Of a DNA stretch of 64,000 bases, positions 9,758 through 21,700 are shown piece after piece. Below the pieces are notes generated by a model. That model searched no databases and had not been told where the DNA came from. It saw only the letters and a list, made by a program, of their open reading frames with translations. Made by a program: the position numbers and the translations under genes. The DNA is from Branchiostoma lanceolatum (Eukaryota > Chordata > Leptocardii > Amphioxiformes > Branchiostomatidae). Position 1 is the first letter of the stretch. Each line of letters opens with the position of its first letter. Where the stretch lies: NCBI RefSeq assembly GCF_035083965.1, contig NC_089727.1:14646769-14710768 (forward strand), given 5' to 3'.

Positions 9758-12700
9758 GTGAGTGTTTTTGCTGCGCAAAATTCACTATCAGGTGCAACAT
9801 GGCGTGCGGTCGGAGCTGGCCAGTGACAACACGGCCATGCCATTGCCATCGGCACCTCCTAGCAAGAAAAGGAAGCTTCGAAGGGAAATGTTGTGTGGGT
9901 TGCGTAGAACTGATAGAAACCAGCTGTCTCCTTGCATGCTCGTGATAATTGCGATCGTTGTCTTCTATGTTGACATTTTGTTATCAGATTGTTGGTTTCA
10001 TCTTTGCCGGGGAATGTTGTTGTTAAATATGATGCCTCCTTTACGGCTTCTCCATAGCTCATCCAAACATGTAGAAACATACACTGGAGGCAACAATCAT
10101 GTTTACCATTTTTGGTTTAGCTATGTTTTCGAGCTGTCAAGCCTGTCGCCTAGACCAAGGAGGTTATATGCCTAGACCGAGTAATAGCAAACATCTGTAA
10201 GTATCCCCATGGACCACACATGCTCTAACAACTGAACCGGCTGACTGTCACCAGTCCCTAGAAAAGCAGCAAATTATTCCTTGGTTGACTGCAACTGAAG
10301 ATGTTACGAGTGGTGCACTTTGGTTGCCTGCTAAAGAGGAAAGCCACCGATTGAAAGAAATGTCAGCACAGCTTTGTAAGCATACCCAGATAATTTTTCC
10401 TGCCTATCACTAAGTATCAGCTTCCTTTCCAACCTTTCATAATAATATCAGGTGTATTTGCAGCCAGTGCCTGCTTCATCGTTGACGTTAGTATTAAACA
10501 TGTACTCACTCAATGATGTAGACTGCTGCCAGGGCCTACCCACCAGCTCTTCGGCTCCAGGGCCAACATGCCCCAAGGAAACTTTGGCTCAGCCCTAGCT
10601 CAGCCCCCTGAGGAAGATCCTCAGCAGGGATTCCGAATGTTGAACCCCAGCGAAATATATGTTGTGGCAGTTCCATTATTGGGCATTAAATGCTGCTCTT
10701 GTTTGAGATTCTTTTTCATTGGATTGGCATACGGTACATTAACCTGTCGCCACATACACGTGTTAGAAGAGATTCAAAAGTGATTGATGGCCAGAAGATT
10801 CCCCAGCGTGCAAAGTGCTAGTGCTAAAAATTTGTTTCTGAATTTAGCGACCCAATATGGAATAAGACATAACGTTACATCAAGTAATTTTCTGTCGGAA
10901 AAATAAGAAAATAGATGATAGCTTGGAAACCACATTGGACGTAATTGTGCTGATCAGAGGAAGATCCCATCACATAAATTTGCATTGCACAGCATGATTA
11001 GTACCTCAAGGTACAAATGTTCATCAGCAGCCAAAGGATGCAGAAAGCAGAAAGACGCATCATGTTCAGGGCTAGCCCTTTGCAACATGTTCAGGGCTAG
11101 CCCTATGTCATAGCCACCCGGCGAGTTGGGCAGCCCTGGCTGTGCGTGCTGAACAGCCAAACCAAGAAATAAATAAATGCATCATGCTCAGACCAGAAAT
11201 CAATGAGTACACTGCTCTATAGACAATAACCCCTTCGGCTGGCACATGCCCGCTACCAGAGTTGGCACCTGATCTCTAATATCTATCGCCCCGCCCAACT
11301 CTGGTAGCGGGCTGTTTGGCTTCCTCGGCGGAAGGAGTTAGCGTGTGGCACGGTGGGTCTGGCAAACAGGCTAATGAGTGCTCAGAAAACGGTACTTTTG
11401 ATTTGAGGCCATGTCAACGCTGCCTTACTACAGTCTGTACTGGCCATGTTGATCAAACTTGCAATGTTTTTATATGGTCTTCATTTTTTTTTGTCATAGA
11501 GTCAGGGCAAAGAGTCCAATCTGACCAAGAAGTAATACTGGGCTCATACCATACCTGGCCCATTTGTATTTGGTATAATTGTAGTGATGATTTAATGGGC
11601 TGTGATTTGAATCCAACACAACACACCGTTAGCTATTTCTGGTGGGTGTTTTTTTCTTGAAGTTCCTTCTTGAAGTTGATACGAAGATGGAACATATCTA
11701 GTAACACTTCTACCATGGGGACCATACAAGTGCATGCCTCCCAGCAGTTTTGTGCCAGTACTGTACTGTATTTATGTGCCTCGTTGCCTGTAATTGAGTC
11801 AGCCCGCATCCTGGAGACATAACCAGACAACCGTGTGTGTCGTGCCAGTGTAGCGACCTGAAATAATCAAATCGTGGAGGCGTGATAAAGAACTTATGGC
11901 AGCCAACGAGATTGGCACGTTGTCTGCCATCCAGGTAAGGTAATATGATTTTTAATGCTCCTGTTTTTCTATTGCAAGGGTTTCCAAGTATTGTGTTTGA
12001 AAACACTTGCAAGGATCCTCCCTACCAAAGCTGTATTATCCCTATCTGATGCCTTGAGGGCATGAAGTTCCCTTCATGCAATAATGTCCTTGCTTCATCT
12101 AACAAAGCTTTGTCAAACTGAATGGAAGCTGAAGGTCACTTGAAATGAGTTCCAGGAATTCAGGATCAATCTCAATGGGGAGGAAAATTCTTGCAAGGTG
12201 GGAGATATTGTGGGGTTCTATGCATTGACGAAAAGCAAAGACTGTGAATTTAAAACCTTTTTTCCCATCCATGCTGTTAGCAGTATTTTCTCATATTGTG
12301 ATAATGGATTCTTGAGGGTTGAAAAGACCATAATCCACTTCTTATTTTTCTAGTTCTCCCATAAAAGCTGACAGCATTGATAAGTCCGAGGGTGAAAGGT
12401 GAAAAGGAAAAGGTTTTAATTTTACTGACATATCAACTCGACATCCATTTTTGGGAATAGCTAGTCCACTGGTGCACCTTACCTTAAAATGTAGCTGCAC
12501 ACACACACAAAATTTGCCTCTCTTTAAGAACTTGAATCTGTAATTTTATAGCTATTAAACTTCAAAATGTTGAATAAGTAGTACATCAAAGTACTAGTAC
12601 AACAAAGATTTTATTGCTTTTTCTGATGCTGAAATTCAAAACAAACAGTACCTTTGCCCTATAGCCTGCAAAAATATATAAGTAAAAGTTACAATTTTCA

Positions 12701-15700
12701 TTTTTCAATTAGAAAAGTATTATTAGAAACCTAGTCAAAGGTTGCCATATAAAAGGAGAAAATCGTACACTCTACTCCAAACAAGGATTTCGGTAGTTGT
12801 CCGGATGGATTTGGGGAGCACTTTCATCTAAAGGCCATTCATGTATCCATGCACCTGGTGTCCTATGTTTAGAGTTAAGTGGTGTGCAAGTCAGTCTACA
12901 ACAGTACATGATGTGTCTCTGAGGTGTAGCATTTGTAAATGTCATCATTCATAGAAAGGGAAATTGTTGACTCTTCCACAGTATAATTTTAGAATGGAGG
13001 ATTTTGTTTTAAACTATTAAACCAAAGGGATACAAAATGAGAGACAATTTGAGCTCTTGGGGTAGGGATTTGGGGTGTTTGAAGGGACTGTAATGTCTAG
13101 CTTGTACACAACTTACAAACTTCAAGGAAGATAGCAATATAACCCCATTATCTGTGCAAAGTGTGACAGTATCAAACACGCTAAGATGTACCAGAGACCT
13201 CGTATATTATTCTCTTCACCTGGCAGATATTTTGCACTGTGATAATGTCAGCTTGTTTTACACACACAAGATACCTAACTAACATCATTCTTGCTTTGTC
13301 ATCTGAGTGAAAGTCTGACATTTGTGTGCGACTTTGATTGAAGGGTAGGATAATAATAGAGCAGTTACTTCTCCCTGTCTCGTGTGCCCTTTTGTCACAG
13401 CGTCAGAATTCCAATTGCTTGTCACTAAAAGGTTGGACTCATAATTCATAAGTGACATGACAGACTACCCTCGCGCTCCAAGCCAGGGCTTACAAGTTGG
13501 ACAAGGAACAGAATAAGCCGTCAACCAGCCTTTGTACCACTGCAAGTCACGACACATGAAACACTGAAAGGAAAGTTCTTCAGATATAGACCTCTTACTG
13601 AAAGTTTTATCTTTAAGACTTGTTGATATCATTAGTCATCTAAAACTGGTGGCATAGGTAATCTGACCATTTCTGGAATAAATGCCAAGGATATGGTTGA
13701 CTTTTGATGTAAGAAAGATATTGATTTGATTAAAAGAGAGCAGGTAACAACATCAGCTGTTTCCTACCCTTATCCCTGCCCTACCTTTTGATATCTTTTG
13801 ATATTCCTTTATGTAATGTTAGTACTGAAAACTCTATCCCATTGGAGTTTGCAAGAAACGCTGCACCAGAAATCACATGTTCTACAATGTGAAGGCTGTG
13901 CAAATATGCTGCAAAACGTGACTGACACGGGGCTTAGACTTAAAAACAAACACTTGAGTCAATATGACCTACATGTGCTGTGATAACAATGGGTTAAAGC
14001 TTAACTATATATGCTAATTAGAATTGGGGTCAGCTTGTGGTCAACCTTGGGTTAGTGACCTCTTGATGGTCTTCATGTGACTCAGCACTGTAGAAGCTTT
14101 TGTTTGTTTATTTCGCATAACACACCCATACTCTTTACAATGAGTTTTTTGCTAGGACCGGACAGGTAGCCGGAAACACAACAGTCTCTATTATTTCCTA
14201 AGATTTTGAATTATTTGCCATAATTTTTCTTTTCTAAGAAGCGTTTCCGTGTAGGTGACTCCAGCTGAGACGTGACGTGACTTACATATTGAGACCTGGA
14301 AGTAATGCATGACCTTGTGATAGGAATAAAAGGAAGGATTACTCATACAATATTTGCATATCATATTGTAATGCAGGTTACAATAGCTGTCAAAGGATAT
14401 GAAAAACAAGTTTTTACCCTTAAACCCATCCTTGAACCAAGGACCTCCTTGCTTGAACCAAAACATAAAAAGCTTGCAATGCCAGACCAGACAAAGGGGT
14501 GCATTTATGCATGAAACATGTTGGCAATGTCAAATGTCATCATTCATAGAAAGGGAAATTGTTGACTCTTCCACAGTATAATTTTAGAATGGAGGATTTT
14601 GTTTTAAACCATTTAACCAAAGGGATACAAAATGAGAGACAATTTGAGTTCTTGGGGTAGGGATTTGGGGTGTTTGAAGGGACTGTAATGTCTAGCATGT
14701 ACACAACTTACTGATATGACCCCATTATCTGTGCAAAGTGTGACAGTATCAAACACAGCTAACACGCTTCTAGATGTACCAGAGACCTTGCATATTATTC
14801 TCTTCACCTGGCAGATATTTTGCACTGTGATAATGTCAGCTTGTTTTACACACACAAGATACCTAACAAACATCATGATCATGCTTGCTTTGTCATCTGA
14901 GTGAGAGTCTGACCAAACTTTGTGACAAATTTTTTAGATCAAAAATTGAGCAAGTTCTTTTACATTGCCACGTATATGTATGTGCAAGGAGTATGTGTAT
15001 ATGTGCAGTCAGTATAAACGCCCTTCAGCATAACACATGCAACTTGGCAGCAGCTGGTTAAATCAATATATTGAATGACCTGGCATACCTAACCTTTGCA
15101 CAACTTGGTGTAAGCGTTGTTTAAAGCTATCTAATGAGGATGCTCCTACCATATTTGATGGCAATGAGTTCCGCCCTACAATAGGTCTAAGAGAGCCATT
15201 GTTGTGAACATTATATTTAAATTATATTCACTAATTGTTGCTACAGCGGGAAAAGACCGTAAGCAGTTGGACTGGAGCAAGGATGCAGACCCAACTCTTA
15301 TCGCCTCTGCATTCCTGGGGCCAAACCTGTGGAACAAGACCATCGCAGTCGACAGCGATGACTTTAAGGTACTCAGTTTATCACCATGTTTTCTTTCTCC
15401 TGCTGAGAAGTCTGTGATTGATAAGATGTTCTGGACAGATTTTGTGAGGGAAAACAGCACAACTCCTCACAAGTTGCAGAGCAGCCCCTGCTGCATGTCA
15501 AAAGTGTCACCTTGTGGTTGACAACTAATACTGCACTCACAGTTGTTCTCATCGATCAAAAGTGCCCCCTACCAGTTATAAGGGATTTGCAGTACCTGAC
15601 CCCTGATAAGGTCAAAGTAAGGCGGGTTGACATTGAAGCTTGTTTAATGCTTGAAATGAAGCCTAATGCTTTTTTGATGGCTGATAATGCAGTGTGGCTG

Positions 15701-18700
15701 TGCCACAACTAGCATTTTAGGCTAAGCATACTTGGTCACCTCTACTCCAATTTCATTAAAGATTATTATCTACAATAGCCAACAACCAAAAGTCCTTATG
15801 GATAGTATTACTCTTTTTTTTTTCAATCAGCTAAGATATTATTGCCATCTCCACAGCAGTTATGTTACTCTTGACCTCTGCATGTTGCTTTTATTTCCTT
15901 TTTTTGGAACATTGAATGTACATATAGAACAGCACAGCTCATTTTCAGCAGTCCCTTTGTTGAACGTCAAAAGTGCCACCTTGTGCACTACATGCAGTAC
16001 TGCACCCACGATTCCATCACATGTCAGAAGTGCCACCTACAAGTTGTAAGATGAATAGCAGGCATTTGTTTTGGGTCTGAGCTGCCTTTCACCTTATTTT
16101 GTTTCACATAAATTATAATGTTATTTCTATCCTGTCTGAAAGTTTTTTCAGTAAAGGTTGTCAGCGAATTATCAGATGATGATTCAGTCAATGTTAGGGT
16201 TGATGTCTTCAGTGTTCAGTAAGAGATTATAGCTCTGTTCACCGGTGTTGTGTTCTACAAAGTCATTATTAAAGTGGTCTTGTTTTATAATTACCTTCAC
16301 CAAGTTTCTGTTTGTTTGTTTGTTTGTTTGTTTGTTTGTTTGTTTGTTTGTTTGTGCACAACATAATTCCAGGAGTTGTGGATGGATCTTTATTATATGG
16401 TAGTACTGCAGCAGGGCTCAATCCCCTTTTGATGTCTCGTGTTCTGGACATGCCATGATCATAATGTTTTAATGGTAGATAGCTCTTGGGCTCAGGAAGA
16501 CATTTCATGGTTTTGGGCCCCCAATAGCTTTTTTTTGTGAGCAGAATTGAGACATTGAAGTAGAATAATTCAAGAAGGGGTTAACAGATCATAATCACGA
16601 CTTTTTTGTGTCCAATTAATTAGATGCTTATTGGTCAAATCAGGAGCTCATTTGCATAATGAGAAAATCCAAAAATCACTTCTGCTAATATAGACTTTCA
16701 TACTGTGGATATCTTGTGTTGTTTGGTAAAGAAGATCATTAAATGACATGATTTATGCAAATGAGGGTCTTATGATATATTTGCATAATCAATGAGAAAC
16801 CTTCAGAATATGTCAAATCCTTTGACAAAGGTATGAGGTCATGGAAATCTAGTTTGCATTCAAAAGAATTGGGATGTCACTGGGACCTATTTACTGCCAC
16901 ATTGATATTGTGTACATAGGAAATATTGGGTTCTTTTGACTCATTCCTGTTCTAGTGTTGTTTTTTATCTCCATGAAAAATGGAGATATTGTTTAGGGTT
17001 TTTTGTGTATTGCATACCTGGTAAACCATGAAGTCGAGCAGAACTTAGCATACATCACTTAGCAGAGAAGTTTGTTTTTTATTTGTTTGGTCCCTTTTGT
17101 GACAAGTTGTACACCATAAGGGCAACAAGGTTTCTTACTGTTTTTGTAGCAGGACTTTGGAGATAAACAGGGAGGGGTTGCCAGGCCTTTGCCACAGAGC
17201 CATTAAGATGACACAAAAAGCATTTTAGTGAAGCAGTTTTTTTCTTCTCTGTTGTTAGCTTTAAGTAGGTCAATGGAATTGATGAAAGTCTCTTATTGTT
17301 AGAAGTGGCCTCTGGGTACACCAGACCTCGTTATCACTTGCGTCATCAGGTGGAGTTTGGACTGTGCCATGATTGTACCTGACAGGGGGGTGAGAAGAAG
17401 GCCTTTGGCTGCCCTCAAATTCATAAGTGTCATTTTATGTATTTATAGGCAGTTTCGTTGACTCAGGTGATTGGTTGGCAACCCACGTTGGGTTTATGTT
17501 ATCTCAACACACACCTCTGTTTTCAATGCAAATTTGGAAACGATATCAAGGACATGAAGTGTTGTCCCCTTTGTTTGATGTGACAGCCTACTACCTGCGC
17601 ACAGTTGGCCAGCAGTTTTGTACGTCAGAGGGTTGTGAAACATACAGTCACTGAGCTGTAACTAAAGTGTGCATTTCAGTGACTGTTGGGACGGGTCCAG
17701 CACTGTATTGAGATACCGGTTTTACAGGGGAAGTTGACCTCCAGTGCTTTCTTTCTTTGCATAGAAACAGGAGACAGTAGTCTCTTTTGAGGGGAACGTG
17801 CTACCACTTCGCCAGGAGTCAAAAGATCCTACCAGATCTAATTTTGGAGGCACAAATCACTCGGAATTTGGGAACATGTCTAAAGGATAGGAGGAGTTGT
17901 GCTGTTCTCTATGTTGTTGCCATCGGTAGTTTTGTGAAGGACAGGAGGAGTTGTGCTGTTCTCCGTGTTATTGCCATCAGGAGTTTTGTGAAGAATAGGA
18001 GGAGTTGTGCTGTTCTCTACGTTCTTGCCATCGGGAGTTTTGTGTTGTATACTTCGAGGTTGAAAATGTGATTCAATACGTGGTGGAAGGGGAAGTGAGA
18101 ATATATGTTGAACTATATCCAGGAATGGAAATGTGAAGTTTCTGGGTCTCCCACAGGCATTGGACAATGAAATGTGTTTTTACCAGAAAGTGTGATCTTG
18201 CCTAATCCTTAGGATTTCAAGCTCGAGTACATGGACTTGGATGAGTTTCTGGCGGAGAATGGCATACCGGTAAACAACGAGGACGACCAGTCGGCCAGCC
18301 TGCCCACAACTTCGCAGGCTGCGATGCAGCATAGCCCCCCTCCCACCTACACCACGATGACGCCCATGCAGCCTGGAATGGCGTACGGCCAGCACCCCAC
18401 GTCACCGACTTTGGACCTGAGCAAGCGTAAGCATTTCTACCATCCTGGCATTCCCACACAAATGATTCCTTCGATCATGATGTTGCCTGGTATACAACTG
18501 CCCATGTCCTGTCATGAACTGGCCACTATGAATGGCCACTACAAAAACCTGGCAGGTCCACAGGCCAATCATAGAGCACAGGCAGAAACACTGTATATGC
18601 ACGACATGTCCATGTCTAGTGTATACCATCATATTCGGTGTAGACTGCAAGGAGAGACTTATCAGGATGTGCCTGCACTAGAGCAGCCTTCTCATAAACC

Positions 18701-21700
18701 GAAAACTGAGTATCCATCACCACGCGTTAAGTATGACAGTCACAAACTATCGCTTCACAAATCCAACGGAGACGCATTATGCTGTGAAAATCTGGACTCC
18801 CATGACCAGTACCGTCATGTAAATGGCGAACAGTTCTGCCATAAGACACGACACCCACCCCCTTTGATAAAAAAACTGCCGCCAGGCCATCTACGAATCA
18901 GCGACGTGCGCTCCATGGCTGATACCGAGCGGCCCCCATGCGAGCTCATGCCACGTGGAGAAATAGATGTCAAACCGCTTGTAGGTAGCCTTCTCCCGCG
19001 GGTGGAACAGGAGCCACCAAACATTCCCCATGACATGACTAGATCTGTCATAGAACAGGATGAACATGAACAGTCCTCTATGTATGTTAGCCCCTCCGTC
19101 CCCCTGCGGACTCTCTCCAGGTCCAGTTATTATTCCACAGAAGCTTGGTCAGACGATTATACAACGGGGCCCGAGGATCTCTCTCTATGTAAGTACTCGT
19201 CCAAATATTGTGGGTTTTAAAAAAATCTGCCATCTTCAGATAAAAGTAAATTGCAGAATGATTCTTCTAATGTTCCAGACACATGCAAAAAATGTGAAAC
19301 TACATTAACTAATCAGAATGTTAGAGTTAAATTTTATGAATATCACTGTCCTGAATAGAGAAGAGAGAGAAATCCCGATGTTCCTTTGTGATGATGTCTT
19401 TTAGGCCTCTATCCTCGAGGCCATAATCTAGAATGAAATGTAGAGAAGAAAACTGCATTTCAGGAAATTCCGCTTCAACTGTTTTGTATATGGAATCATT
19501 GATGAACACTTGAGAGTACAACACTTTTCTCATGTCTTGACCTCCACCTGCATATGGATCCAATTTTTCTAACACGTGAATGGATCTCTTATCTACCAAT
19601 TCTTCCACTTGATGGAGCAGAATGAGTTTTGCATATTAAAATTCAAAGTGTCAAAAGCATGATAAATCACGCTGATTGCATAAGCCCAATCCCTTGATGT
19701 TCAAAAGTGTTATATGAATTAGAACATTTCCTGGTATGCATGAAAGCAAATTGACTTACACTTCTGTATTCAAAACACTTTTACCTCTTAGACGTGCCTG
19801 TATTAATGGCCCTTCAATGTAGCACACCCATTTTGCAGACACAGGGCAGAAGTCACTTTTCACACCTATAAAGTATAAGCAATAACAATTCCTCTGATCC
19901 AAAATTTCAGAGAGAATCGGGTTAGAAGAAATGAGTACAGATTTCAAGCAAATAGACCCTGAGTTTTTTTTACTGTGAACATTTGAATGTATAAGTCGTG
20001 ACTTTGTGAAAAGAACAAATTCCATGTTATTAAAATAAAGTTCGAAGACAATCTGTATCTGTATAGCCGGTATAAACACCATTTAGTGTAACAGCATGTA
20101 GAATTTCTGTTCTGACCACCCCATTACTTTCAAGTTTTCTTCACGCTATGACGAAAGTTTGATTGTGATATGATTTGAAATCACAAACACAGATGAATTT
20201 GAACTGTAGGATTGTGCCCAAGCCTTGAAACCACAAAAATGGTCAAATAATTTTCTCACGCTCGCCAGCAACACTAGATCTACTGTTAATCATCTGTTAA
20301 GATCTCCTCATGATGCATGGCTCATCATGCTTTGAATATGTTTGGTCTGTCATTGTGTTTCTATTATTGCTTCACATGTAAACTTAAAGATACTGCAAAC
20401 TCCTGATTTTCACTGTGCTACAAAACTGAAGTGCTGTGACTTGAATGAATTCATAGTATTCTGTTCACGTTTCTACTATGAGCCAGAATACTGTTGGACA
20501 AGGTCCAACTTAAATGCCGTGTGAACATCCCACCGGCTTTTTAGCAAATGGCCACAAAAGCCCACTGTGGCGAAGCCCGCGCTGTACGAATCTCAGTTTT
20601 TTTGCTCGGAATATGTTCAGGTTGTGCTCCCATTGATTAATCCTGAGTTTCAAGTCAACCCATCGATCCAAAGTTAAATAAAGCGAACTTGAAGATTCTT
20701 ACCTGGCTTTTTAGCGAATGCCCAGCAAAAATGGGTTTTTAACGAATGCCCAATATATCAGCCAAAATATCGGCCATCGTAACACGGGCGCTAAATCTAA
20801 CACCATAAACATGTTGAACATGTTGTCCCCTGAATGTGTACTCAGTTTCCGTGCTGTACAGGTATGTACTGTAACTTTTTTTACAAAGGCTCTTTATCTT
20901 CATGTTGTAATGAGTATTTTAAGCTTCATGGCTTTTTTGACCAATTGTGACATAGCCAATTGTGACATAGGTGATTGAATTCTGAGGAAGACTGCACTAG
21001 GACTGTCAAATATATCATGCACTAACATTTTGTGTTGGAAGTCTTATCTCTGTACTATATCAACTATCAACACAAATGAACGTTCATGTTTTGTTTATTA
21101 TTTGCATACATTGATTCAGTACTACATGTAGTAGGTGAAGGCCTGCAACATAAAAAATATGCCAAATGCTCCAACCATTGATGATAAGTGGGAGCAGTCC
21201 CCTTGAATAAATTCACCTGCAATACTTGTGAGCACAATTTCAGATGCATCACATTTGGTACCTTTTTTTCTCACATTAAGATAAAGTTGATGTGTTTATG
21301 CATGCAAATGTTTTTAGGAGCAACCAGCGTATCGATTTGTGTAGTGACTACAGTTTTGTTTATTGCCATCTAGAATCTTCCAAACAGAAAAGGATGTCCG
21401 CATATTTTGTGTGGACTTTGATGAGTGCAATATCAAAAGGACAGTTGTCACTGGGAGGGAGATGGGACTGTGTAGTAATCTCCAAACCATCTCCTTAGAT
21501 GATATGAATTACCTTTAACTGTGGTCGAAATTTGCAAACTATTATATTGTGACAATTCTTTATTGACGATTTTTCATCGTTTCGATATTGATTACACTGG
21601 TGTAGGTATGCTGCAAAAGGTACAGTAAAACTATGACCCGTCAATAAGAAAGAAGGGGACAGAGTTGCAGATTTGATGAGCACACACATGCACATAATAT

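Larger units (their letters stand above)
9758..15246 (+). other. PAR-bZIP intron 1
   Basis: About 5.5 kb. It holds a second E-box CACGTG (10757-10762), a short tandem of CATGTTCAGGGCTAGCCCT (11062-11106), an 18-bp hairpin (11248-11312) and one of each pair of a 383-bp direct duplication (12937-13319 and 14532-14913). No other gene is recognised. Confidence 0.7.
15369..18221 (+). other. PAR-bZIP intron 2
   Basis: Contains a TTTG microsatellite, a stretch with repeated TTTGCATAA-like motifs (16600-16800) and a 54-bp minisatellite shortly before exon 3. No gene is recognised. Confidence 0.7.
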
